In this document: positions 11,325 to 21,500 of the stretch, in pieces
How the letters are laid out: each line of letters opens with the position of its first letter
Position numbering within the stretch: position 1 is the stretch's first letter
NCBI GenBank assembly: GCA_032718475.1
Contig: JAUCBJ010009147.1
Coordinates: forward strand, 1 to 64,000
Reading direction: 5' to 3'
Length of the DNA stretch: 64,000 bases
DNA from: Nemertoderma westbladi
Taxonomy: Eukaryota; Xenacoelomorpha; Nemertodermatida; Nemertodermatidae
Made by a program: the position numbers and the translations under genes
Notes under the pieces: model-generated
Seen by the model: the letters and a program-made list of their open reading frames with translations, nothing else
Told to the model about the DNA's origin: nothing
Database searches by the model: none

Positions 11325-11700
11325 TGTCACAACTGTATTATAACTTGTGCACCACCTAGCGGCCAGTATCGGAATAACAATTACAATACATTATCTTTCA
11401 TTTACTGGTAGATGGCTCATTCAATTACATGTATAAAAGTAGCCAGAAGTCCTTATAACAGTTGGTACCGGTAGAAAATATTAAGATTATTATTATTTAT
11501 CTTTAGAACACATAATTAACTTCAATTATAAAATACTGATAACTGATCACCAATGATATTGAAAACCTTTTTCATTTTATATATTATCTCTATTATAATA
11601 CGACGCTCCCTCACCCAGACTCTATCCGTACCCGCCGCAGTCACTTCAGCTGTCTCCTGGAGTGGTCTGACAATACGATGCGTTGGCGTTGTATCACACA
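11325..11700 (+). repeat. 3' LTR of the Ty3/gypsy element
   Basis: It begins TGTCACAACTG right after the polypurine tract. The best terminal partner is GTTGTATCACA, ending at 11698-11700, giving short inverted termini (TGT...ACA) and a length of about 375 bp. A TATA box lies inside. The 5' LTR is absent from the window, so the right boundary cannot be confirmed by comparison. The minus-strand open frame over 11,522-11,914 overlaps this LTR and its flank and is not believed. Confidence 0.65.
11432..11438 (+). promoter_or_regulatory. TATA box in the 3' LTR
   Basis: TATAAAA within ATGTATAAAAGTAGCC, about 107 bp into the LTR. This is the expected place for the U3 promoter of an LTR retrotransposon. 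It would direct transcription rightwards out of the element. Confidence 0.6.
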
Positions 11701-13270
11701 TCTCCACATAAGATGTATCAGCAGTTACTCGCACAGTTTCGAAACTTCGCATAGTTATAACTGTATAAAGATCGTCAGTCTTGGTTAGGAAAAATATTTT
11801 AATGCAAAACAGGGGTGAATTAAAAGGGGTGAACACGTACTGTCCCCCTTTCTTTGATTGATTGGTGGTGTGGGTAAATTTCCCAAAACCTGATTTTGTG
11901 ATACAGTCGCTCAATTTTAATTTGTATCTGATAACTGAGCCTCGCCCTGCGCGATGGCCCCACGAACGTGTCAGTGACTGTGTAAATTGTTAACCAGTTA
12001 ACTGAATAACTAACAAAAACAAAATATATAAATTGCTTTCAAAAGGATAGGCTTATATACTGTAGATAGATAGGCTGTTTAGCAGATACAGTACAGACAG
12101 AGATAGATAAACTCTGAAGGACTGAAGGATGCCTGGCATTGCCAGGCTCTCCAGCTCTCCTACAGCCAGACCAGCAGACAGAAGGAATTAATTCAATACC
12201 AAAACTGCCATTTTAGGCAGTGCATGTTTTTGACTTGCAATTTTCAATGTCAAATATCTCCAAAACCCAACCATGAAACTCTTACCACATTTTGTTTTTA
12301 CCTCCAAAAATATATATCAGATTTTCATCCAACAGTCCAATGAAATAAAAATGGGGCCCTTCCAGCGGGAAGTTGATAAAAAGTCACATTTTATCCGAAA
12401 TTTAGGGTAAAACTGCCTAATATGGCAGTGCATTTTTCAAAAATGGTAGTGCGTCTGTGCTGCCAATTCGGGCATGTGTTCCCTACTGGCAGTAGGGTAG
12501 GTCTGTAGGTGGTAGGCCCTACAGCCCTACTAAATATATGTTCCTTACTTCTGTACTTACCGGTACAGTACCGGTACCGGTAGTTCAGTAGTTTTTGTCC
12601 TATTGCAAATTGCCTGATTGCAGATTGCTGTATTGAGCATTGCAAACTTGTTTATTACTGTGTATTACAGTACCGGTCAGCCGGTTGGTGGTTGGACTGA
12701 CTGCCTGTGAGAAAGTCTTACATCATACACATAGCCTATCAGCCTATTACCAGATTACTGTATTACAGTATTAGGTTACCGGCTGACCGGTATCAGGGTA
12801 TGTCTGTACTGCTGTTTGCCTGTATGCGGTTCCCTAGCCAGTCATTTTACATATTTTTAATTAACCTTGATGCAGAATTATCAGATTGTACAAGTCCAAG
12901 GCCATAAATGAGCTTTGATTACAGAGAAACGACAATTCCTACTGGCTGGAAAAGGCGATGTCTTAGTGGTTATGTTGTTTATATCAGGTTTGTGGGGGAT
13001 TGTCGATTGTTACTTTGGCAGGGGGACCGTTTTTTCAACTGTTTCTAATTGTCATTCTACAGGCTGACACAGTGACAGGCAGTGCTGCAGTGTGACTAAT
13101 CACTAATTACAGAAATACGCCACTGTAATTACAGTAATGAATACCGTAGGCTACCATCTATGTTAATGAAAAAGTTTTGCTCGCTTCGCTCGCGTATGTT
13201 TTTCGTTTACATTGATAAAATGTGGTGTGCGCGTTTTTTCGGTGCATGCCTATATTGTCCAATTTTGCGC
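11701..13270. other. Non-coding stretch with two short hairpins
   Basis: No gene was recognised. ACTGCCATTTTAGGCAGTGCA (about 12,205) and ACTGCCTAATATGGCAGTGCA (about 12,412) are each self-complementary hairpins and direct copies of one another, about 207 bp apart. Clusters of TACCGGTA words occur near 12,560 and 12,780. Confidence 0.45.
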
Positions 13271-13331
13271 GGCTGAACAATTGTGCGCAGGCGTTGTGCG
13301 GCGCACAACGCCTGCGCACAATTGTTCAGCC
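13271..13331. repeat. Perfect 61-bp GC-rich palindrome
   Basis: A 30-nt arm (13271-13300, beginning GGCTGAACAATTGTGCGCAG) is followed by a single G at 13301 and its exact reverse complement (13302-13331). The arms are GC-rich in AT-rich surroundings. Such a structure could extrude as a cruciform or fold into a hairpin in RNA. It might be the end of an unrecognised element. Confidence 0.95.
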
Positions 13332-13737
13332 GGTGTGCGCGGTTCAGTGGTGGTTTGCAGCCTGGTTTAGTTATTTTTATTGTTTATTTTATTGTTATTC
13401 ACAATATATATATATATTTACAATATTTATTGTTTTATTTATTGTTTAGCTTATTTAAAAAATTTTATGTATATATAGGCCTATTTTTCTTAAATAAGAA
13501 AATATATATATATTTCTGTATTTCCAGCAGTTCATTCCAGATACTGAGCTGACCTGATAGGGCGGGGGCTAGGCCTGGGATACTGTTAGTTACCCCGTCA
13601 TCCTGTCTAGGCTATACATACAGTTATGTCTAGGCTATTACTGTATTATTTTTACAATCTGACAATACCAGTAGGCTTAATTAATAATTACTTTGCTGCT
13701 TTGCAATAATATTTTAAAATAATTATTAACTATGGAT

Positions 13738-13965
13738 GCAATATTATTCTGTTATTTTTACAATAATTAATAATTATTTATGCAATAATATTTTTTTTAA
13801 TAATTAATAATTATTTATGCAATAATATTTTTACAATAATTAATAATTATTTATGCAATATTATTTTTACAATAATTAATAATTATTTATGCAATATTAT
13901 TTTTTAATAATTAATAATTATTTATGCAATAATATTTTTACAATAATTAATAATTATTGATGGAA
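13738..13965. repeat. AT-rich tandem repeat, approximately 36-44 bp unit
   Basis: Around six copies of a unit containing CAATAATTAATAATTATTTA followed by TGCAATAATATTTTT. The copies differ mainly in the length of the T run. The core AATAATTAATAATTATT is nearly self-complementary. Non-coding. Confidence 0.85.
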
Positions 13966-14397
13966 AAGTTTTTTTACAATAATATCTGAATATAGTATAG
14001 GGCCTAATCAGATAATAGCAACAATGACTGCTACTGCAAATATATTTCCCCCTTGACATATATCATAGGCCTATACCTGTATACTGCTATATATCATTAG
14101 TATCTTGTAGGCTTTTATCACACACCCTAACTTATTTTCTTTCCTTAAATCTTCAAAAATGTTAATTTATTTGCGTCAACATATTGACTGATTGACTTCT
14201 AAACATGGCCAATTTCTTCATCCAACATCCAAGACCTAGTAGAGAGCGACCTTTCACTTTTTAAATGTACCGGTAGTAAAATACTAACAAATTGCAAAAT
14301 GATAAAACAATAGGCCTATAGTAAATAAGTTAGTGTTATTGTTGTAGGCGTACTCGTGTTCGTGTAGGGCCTACTTTCTGACTGTACTGTACTGGTG

Positions 14398-14640
14398 GCC
14401 GAATTTTGTTCCTATTGATATTTTGCGAATTTTGTTCCTATTACATATTTACGAATTTTGTTCCAACGCGTAGCGAACTTTGTTCCTCTACTTGCGAACT
14501 ATGTTCCTATCGAATTTTCAAGGATAATTATGTTCCAATTATTGCGAACTTTGTTCCTCTTCCTATCAATGCGAACTTTGTTCCTCTTCTTATCAATGCG
14601 AACTTTGTTCCTATTATTGCGAACTTTGTTCCAATCTCTG
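14398..14640 (+). repeat. Interspersed GCGAACTTTGTTCC array (left arm)
   Basis: About nine copies of GCGAA(C/T)TTTGTTCC are separated by short, variable, AT-rich spacers of about 5-20 bp. The same motif in opposite orientation lies at 17,515-17,688, so the two arrays form an inverted pair flanking a hAT-like element. The repeat-spacer look resembles CRISPR only superficially. It is better read as subterminal transposase-binding-type repeats of a transposon. Confidence 0.7.
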
Positions 14641-14819
14641 TAAGTTACTTCTGTACTTTCAGTTTGTGGATTGGATTATTTATTACTAAGTTATATTTAG
14701 TTTATCTTACTTAATGTCGTGTAGTTTACAATTAATCCAACTATGCAATATGCATAGGATTTAAAAATTCGAAATCAAACAATTATTATTTGTTACAGTA
14801 CCGCCAGTACCGGTATCTA

Positions 14820-17137
14820 CAGGGCTGGCAAAAACCATAGGTTTTTCAGAAAAATTTTTAGGTTTTAGGTTTTTGCAAGGTTTTTGTAGGTTTTTGGAAG
14901 GTTTTTGCAGGTTTTTGAAGGTTTTCGCTAGGTTTTTGTTGTATTTCGCTAGGTTTTTGTAGTATTTCTGTATTTGTATAGGCCTATTGATTGATTAGAT
15001 TGACCTGGTTGGTAAATGATTAGATAAATTATATGGGGCCACATTTGGTCAACTGGTCAAGATTATATTTTATAGACTGATAGATACACTATGATACAAA
15101 ATTGTTGAAAGAATGAGTCCGTCAGGTTTCATTGTCATATTAGTTACAATTATATAAACCTGTACAAAGTCTGAAAGTAGGCTTTCAGCAGTACAGTCTT
15201 AAATTCAGACAGTAGGTGCAACTATTTATTACACTAGGCCTATTAGTGTATTAGTTCGGGTCCTACTAAATACTACAAAAAGCACAAAACAAGCACAAAA
15301 AAGCACAAAAAAGTCAAGAAAAGCACAAAAAAGCACAAAAAAGCACAAAAAAAGCACAAAAAAAGCACAAAAAAAGTAAAAAAAAGCACAAAAAAGTAAA
15401 AAAAAAGCACAAAAAAACATTCTCACATCAAGAGACATGGGGGGGGGGGGGGGGGTGGAGGCGAAAATATGAGAGATATTGTTACAGACACCCTCCACAT
15501 ACGAAGGTAACCCATACGCCTATGATTGATTCTGACCTACAGTATGTAAAGGCCACAATACTGCAAAGTGTATTTGTAATTAAATTCACTATAAAAAAAC
15601 ATAATCAAACACATACAGTATAGATTAATAGCTTAATAAAACTACAGTAAATTACGATCATGGGAAAGAACACCCAGGATCTAAGGCACTCATGGGGGTC
15701 GTCAATTAAGGTAAAATAAAATAGAATATTGACATATAAGATAAGTTCCGACAAGACAAGGCAGTTCCGACCTAAGCGAGATTATTGCAAAGTATGACTA
15801 TGACTAATATCATCATACTTGTCCTCTCCTCAGACGTTATCGATCGCCCACTCGAGAGGTTCGGGCAGACCGTGATGTGATAATTGTACACGTACAGTAG
15901 TCGATTTATCGGTGAACAAAGGCATTCCAATAACAGAATAATCGCGATTTCGGTCAACACTGACATATCCAGTTTACAAGCGCCTATGCTGCGTCGCTAC
16001 ATCTCCCACATCTCTACATCGTTACAAGTAATTAATCAGAACGCTGATAAGTTGACATAATGTGACAATAAAAAAGTATATTACAGTATTATAAGTTCTA
16101 TCCTGATATTTGAATTGAACCATCTTTACATACTGACATTAGCCTGATATTGCACTAGGGTGCTTGTGGTAAGGGCTGTACCTGTAAGTGCTCGTGCTGG
16201 TACTCACTCACTGGCAGCTATATGACATGAAAGCATACTGGACATGTGATTATCCTTCCGGTAGCCTAGACACTACTGCACTACATGATATTGCTTCTTC
16301 TATCATCTGTTCTATTACAAGCTCAATAAACAGCTATCAGTTTGCTTTTTTGTGCTTTTTTGTGCTTTTTTTTTACTTTTTTGTGCTTTTTTTACCTTTT
16401 TTGTGCTTTTTTGTGCTTTTCTTGACTTTTTTGTGCTTTTTTGTGCTTGTTTTGTGCTTTTTGTAGTATTTAGTAGGACCCTATTAGTTCAGTAGTCTAT
16501 CTGTCTATTAGTATCATTAGCATCAATCAATGCATGCAGAATGCAGGCACGCGATTCAGCGAATGCAGAATGCCACCCCATCCCACAGTCCCATACTGCC
16601 ATAAAAGCATAACGCAAACCATAGGCTAACCCGATAACCACCTGACTGCCTGTGACCACCAGCTGACCAGAGCTGAAGAGACCGACCACCCACTGACGCT
16701 GACCCAGCCACCTGGCTGCGTGGAGCCTGGACCACTGCTGCACTGTACGTTGTACAGTCTGACAGTTATCAGCAGCAACGTACATACGTCAGGATGTAGG
16801 TCTGTAGTCACAGTCGGGTAGTTGAGTTACCGGTCAGCCGGTACCGGACTATCTGAAAGCTAACTTGCAACTTGCATCAGCTAACTTGCACCAGTCAGCT
16901 TGTCAGTAATGACAAGACACTGAGATAACTGGACTGGACTGGAACTCATCAGCTGACAATGCAAGTTGACTTGTTCTGTTGTTCAGTTGTTTTGAGTGTA
17001 CAAATGAAATTAAAAGGCAAATTAAAGATGAAAAATCAAAAACCTAAAAACCTAGTTTTAGGCTTTTTTCAAATTTTAGGTTTTTGACAAAAACCTACAA
17101 AAACCTAGGTTTACAAAAACCTACTTTGCCAGCCCTG
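14820..17137. mobile_element. hAT-like non-autonomous transposon with perfect 8-bp target duplication
   Basis: The termini CAGGGCTGGCAAA (14820) and TTTGCCAGCCCTG (ending 17137) are perfect 13-bp inverted repeats of hAT type. They are flanked by identical octamers GGTATCTA at 14812-14819 and 17138-17145, the 8-bp duplication typical of hAT. Subterminal zones (14,840-14,950 and 17,035-17,120) are packed with AGGTTTTT and AAAAACCT repeats in inverted orientation. No transposase frame is present. A second element (15,258-16,481) was inserted into it later, so its own length was about 1.1 kb. Confidence 0.85.
15258..16481. mobile_element. 1,224-bp inverted-repeat element with perfect 9-bp target duplication
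   Basis: The termini are GGGTCCTACTAAATACTAC and its exact complement. The inverted arms continue nearly identically for over 80 bp and similarly for about 150 bp, composed of AAAAAGCAC units with a shared GTCAAGAAAA interruption. The element is flanked by TATTAGTTC at 15249-15257 and 16482-16490. A 9-bp duplication with long arms fits Mutator-like (MULE) elements better than hAT, but the family is inferred. The interior (15,420-16,340) has a 17-G run at 15439-15455 and no transposase. It is nested inside the hAT-like element. Confidence 0.8.
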
Positions 17138-17214
17138 GGTATCTATATATGCCCAATAGGCCAGTTTTCGAATAGGGCACTTGCCCAATACTCGAGATTT
17201 AGCTTCATTTAATT

Positions 17215-18060
17215 AAGAACATGAATGGAAAGGAGCAGGTTACAGTGGCGGTGTTTTCTAACCAAAACAATAAACTATAAATTATTTCACTTGCGCTCAA
17301 TGTGCGCCACTATAGCGGGTTGAAAATACTGGCGGTAAGATAGTTTATAAAGCAAAATTAATTTATGTTAATGATTCTCGAAGTAAGTAAAAGTTTCCTA
17401 TTCAATCTAATACTACTGTACTATTAAGTTAAATCGTGGGAAAGTTAATTTCAGAATGCCTGTTGTTATTCATCTACCGTAAGTCTAGCTACTGCAGTAC
17501 TGCAATTGTGAGTGGAACAAAATTCGCAATAGATTTGCGAGACAGACAGACTAATTAAATTTTATACAGTCAGACAGTAGGAACAAAATTCACTCAAATA
17601 GGAACGAAATTCGCAAAAATAGGAACAAAGTTCGATGTGGATTGGAACAAAATTCGCATTTTCACATTTTAGGAACAAAGTTCGCGCGTTTGTGTCTTTT
17701 GTTGTCGGTGGTATGCGAAAGGTGTCGGTGGTTGTCGGTCAAACCCCTGTGCCCTACACGTCTACAGGCTGCGTACCGGTACCTATTGCTTGACTGCCTG
17801 ATTTTTTTGTTTATAGAGTGACTACTGACTGTCTCACCATGCAACCATGTGACTACTGACTGTCTGACCATATGGTTTCCCTCAATTGGTAAAGCATAAA
17901 GTGATCGTTTATTGTTTTGGTTAGAAACGCCTCTGTCTGTCTGTACGCTGTAACTAACCTGCTCCTTTCCCTCAATTGCTGAATTGGTAAAGTGGCCGTT
18001 TTTGTTTTGGTTAGAAAAGCCTGCCTCTAACCTGCTCCTTTCCCTCAATTGGTACCGGAC
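17215..18060. repeat. Cluster of a dispersed GGAGCAGGTTACAGTGGC / CCAAAACAATAAAC motif
   Basis: The pair of phrases GGAAAGGAGCAGGTTACAGT and TAACCAAAACAATAAACTA occurs at about 17,225-17,280 in plus orientation. It occurs inverted at about 17,880-17,930, 17,955-18,015 and 18,030-18,055. Further plus copies lie in introns at 18,835-18,885 and 20,702-20,752. Spacing between the two halves is conserved at roughly 10-20 bp. This looks like a small dispersed repeat family. The long minus-strand frame crossing the cluster is a by-product of the repeats. Confidence 0.6.
17515..17688 (-). repeat. Interspersed GGAACAAAGTTCGC array (right arm)
   Basis: About six copies of GGAACAAA(A/G)TTCGC are separated by short AT-rich spacers. 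This is the inverted counterpart of the array at 14,398-14,640. Together they suggest an outer element, about 3.3 kb including later insertions, whose exact ends and target duplication I could not define. Confidence 0.65.
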
Positions 18061-18404
18061 CGGTATATATAATAATATGATATATACTAGCATACCGCAA
18101 TATCGGTATATATAAAATAGTAAAAGACCGTCCCCACCCCCTAAGTAATTATACCCAGTTTGTGTTTTTGTATTGTTAGGCCTACCTCTCTACCTAGCGC
18201 GCTACCCAACTAACATGTAGGCCTACACTGAGACTGAAGCCTATCTCAACTTCACTGGACCAAACCGATGATATGCATATCAGTATCAGTATATAAATCT
18301 AGAAGCGAACAGATAAATATAAGACAAGTTAAACATAAACTAATTCTGCAGAGTTAATTTGGCCCTACAAAATATATTTTTTAATTTTACTAACGTTTTT
18401 GCAG

Positions 18405-18557
18405 TCCAGTGGTGCTGAGCTTGTTTCTAACGCAGACGTAAAGGTCTACCTTCGCTCCAAGGGCGCCTGTAAATGCGGTCTACCCTGCCCTCTAAAACCC
18501 GAGCTCATCTTCTGTTTCAACCCCAACGTTGTTCCTGTGTTTAATAAGACCAACAAG
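18405..18557 (+). CDS. Exon a: C-terminal half of MBD5/6-type MBD
   Basis: The acceptor is TTTTTGCAG and the donor AAG/GTAAGA; 51 codons, phase 0 at both ends. The translation contains SSGAELVSNADVKVYLRSKG then ACKCGLPCPLKPELIFCFNP. The order SG, V-x-x-YL, CKCGL-x-CPL and F-x-FNP is diagnostic of the MBD5/6 subfamily, compared with the vertebrate pattern of SPSG, VKTYL, CKCGLECPL and VFNFDP. The preceding exon should encode the W-x-R and Y-x-S strands. I did not find it in this window with confidence. Confidence 0.82.
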
Positions 18558-21500
18558 GTAAGAAATATTTATGGAACTCTACTAGGCCTATGTCGTCTAT
18601 TATGTCATATGCTAGAACAAACACTCCCCCCGTGTAGAAAAACCAAACCCGTTTAGGTTAGGGAGATCTTCCAGCTGACATGTTTTATTTCCCATACCTT
18701 CAATTAGGGACATAATATGATTCGATGAGACAGTGGGGGGGGGGGGGGGGGGGGGGGGGGGGGATAGACGCAAATCCATCTCGGCGGATTAATATCTCGA
18801 CTCACCCGATGTTAAATTTTCAAGTAAGTGAATTTAACTAGTTACAGTGGCGCGTTATTCTAACCAAAACAATAAACTATTTTGGAGAGTAATCTGCTGT
18901 AATTTACGTCGATCTTCACCTTTAATGATGGATGATTTTGATTGCGTCAGTTCCGGTTCCCCCTATCGGGTTTCGAAACGCTGTGATACGATTTTTTCGT
19001 TACGGTTTGTGTCTCCTCGTACAAACTTCACCAATTACGCCTCGTTCGCATTTGTTTCAGGTTTTATTCCACCCGTTTTCCAACTGTCGTCACAGAAATG
19101 TTTGTAGGACAGGTGAGCGTGGATTGAGTGACAGTCACGGAGATGTGTCAGTCCAACCGACATTTTCCAAGGTCGGATCGGATATGGTGTGTCCTTGCGA
19201 CCCAGACACCAACGTCTGCAGCATCCTGAAACTCATTAATATCGGTTGGTATTTTATTGTTTTATTATTGTTAGTATTTTAGCTTCGGGACACTTTATTT
19301 ATTACCTTGTTTCTGTTTCAAACTAGAAATCGCATTTGTCCCATTATCAACTGTATTCATAATAAGATTACATTCAACATTATATATAATCGCATTATAT
19401 TTTTTTCGTTTAGTCCTATAGAGATGTCTGGTGTACTTTTATAAACGGCACCTCTCATTCAGTACAATATGTTATTCATTGTTAATCATTCAGGGTACAA
19501 TAATGGCAAACCTTCAAGCCCATTCTTATTAGAGGGTAAACCTTCATCCAATGAACTATCAGCTGTGAGTGAGACCGAATCGGAATGTAGCGACCTAGAT
19601 GACCTTGATGGGGATGTTTGCGACCCGGTAGAATACCGAATATGGTTGGAGAACGAGGTACTTGGAATCAAACACAAACCGGTTGTTTTATCTACGGCAA
19701 CTTCAATTCAGCAACATAAAGTTGTGACCGTAAGTATTTGGGTGACTAACAATTATGAATTTAGTTTCCTGACAGATATATAAAATACTTACAGAACAAA
19801 GCGTTACAAAACACCAGGGATTTACAACTATAGGAATCTTGGAAACCATATTTGCTCAACCCTACTATAAATATTGAGGATCATTTAAATTTTACTTGAA
19901 ACCTGAAAAAACCACGGAATCCGTGTTTTTTGCTTGAATCTTAAAGTAAGCTTAAAGCTTGAATATTTGTCTTTAAATTTAATGAAACATCAAATATAGA
20001 CTACAGGCCTCCCAGAGTTTCCTTTTTTCCTTTTTTTTTCCTTTTTTTTAGAACGTTTCCTTTTTTCCCTTTTTTTGGAATGTTTCCTTTTTTCCTTTTT
20101 TTTTTGTCCATTTTCACACCTTTTTTTCTTTTTTTTTTCCTTTTTTTAGAACGTTTCCTTTTTTCCCTTTTTTTAGAATGTTTCCTTTTTTCCTTTTTTT
20201 TTGTCCATTTTCACACCTTTTTTTCCTTTTTTTTTAGTTCAGAAAATAGCCTGCTGTAAGTGTAACACATATTCTATTCAGTACAAGGCATCGCGGAGAC
20301 AGCTGGACAGGTCTTGCAGTCTAATCAATTGCCGGTACTGTACCACTGTCTGACTATCAGTATAGTAGTCCTTGGCTTGGTACTAAACTAATATAACAAT
20401 GTACGGGACAAGTATCTGCAATCATACTTAACGGTACCGGTACCAATGGAAACCATTAGATCCAAGCAATCATTGGCAGATAAGCTGAAATCAGACAAAA
20501 ACAAAAAATCACAAGCTAAGTTACCATAAAAATGTAGCTGTGGAGAGAACTTTAATATATTTATTTCTGAGACAGCGGCTGTCTCTGTCTCAGAAAATAT
20601 GTACATTAAAGTTCTCTCCGCAGCTACATTTTTAGCGTGTGATTTATTATAATTGACGCAAAACCCGCCTTTGTGAATGAACAATGATGATTTTCAATTT
20701 AGGGGAAGGAACAGGTTGCAGTGGCAGTCTATTAACCAAAACAATAAAAGAAAGCCTATAACACTGTTACAGTTTCATTTTTGCTCGTTATCAGCTGTTA
20801 TTTGCATCCGTTTTCCCCCGGAGATGGTTGAACTTTAGTTGCGTCTAAAAGCCTTTTTGTTATTTATATAAATGTAGCCAAATCTGTACCAAAGTTTTTA
20901 TATCACTTTCAAATTAAAGTTCTATTTACAATCGTTTGATAAACCTCTATCAATGGCCATCAATCGGCCGAGCTCAATCATCTCTGATAACTAGGCAAAA
21001 AGGTGAAAATATCTGTATAATAATATTAATATAAATATATTAATCTGATATCTTCCTGTCATTTAAAACAGTGACGTTTCTTAATGGGATTCTTCATAGT
21101 ATAAACAGTAAAGTTAATGAAATAGAATCAAGAAACAGCACTAAAGACATAATGTGGGGCGAGACACGTATGGCGAGCCATCAGCGAACAGATATAATTA
21201 TACTATGGCCGTTTTTCAAAAGTCTGTGTGTGTGTCAGTGTGTGTGTCGGAAGCCATAAATGTCGGAAGCCATAATCTAAATTTATATAACTTCAGCTAA
21301 ATTGTATGGTTGAATCGAATTATTTCGATTCTTCTATCGGTAATTAATTATTTAGGGGGGTAACATTTATCCCATCTGGTATAAAATTAACATGGGTAGA
21401 TTCGCCGTGTCCCATTCTATCAAAGTCTTTACTTTATACTCGAGATTAATGTCAAGTTTTATAGTTATTTATTGATTTACAATTAAAATTGCATTTTTAT

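Larger units (their letters stand above)
5930..11700 (+). mobile_element. 5'-truncated Ty3/gypsy LTR retrotransposon
   Basis: The element holds a pol frame in the order protease tail, reverse transcriptase, RNase H, integrase, which is the Ty3/gypsy arrangement. A 1.3-kb non-coding region follows, then a polypurine tract and a 3' LTR. No 5' LTR, gag or protease active site (DTG) precedes it. The element starts abruptly within the protease tail, at about 5,930-5,945. Pol has no internal stop over more than 1,200 codons, so the insertion is probably young or recently truncated. It lies intergenically, in the same orientation as the MBD gene 7 kb downstream. Confidence 0.9.

Noticed and set aside
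11522-11914. 130-codon minus-strand gene
   Set aside because: It overlaps the 3' LTR and adjacent flank on the opposite strand, has no domain or homology and no promoter context.
14398-14640. CRISPR array (short repeats with spacers)
   Set aside because: The repeats are only about 14 bp, spacers are very short, AT-rich and irregular, an inverted counterpart exists at 17.5 kb, and the sequence is clearly eukaryotic. Transposon subterminal repeats explain it better.
15229-15498. Phe-rich open frame over the AAAAAGCAC array
   Set aside because: It is a translation artefact of the repeat arm, and the same happens in the mirror arm at 16,188-16,466.
17662-18093. 143-codon minus-strand open frame
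   Set aside because: It runs through the transposon arm and several copies of a dispersed repeat, and the repeated peptide phrases mirror the repeated DNA. There is no family match.
20388-20684. 98-codon minus-strand gene
   Set aside because: Most of it is the two arms of a long DNA hairpin.
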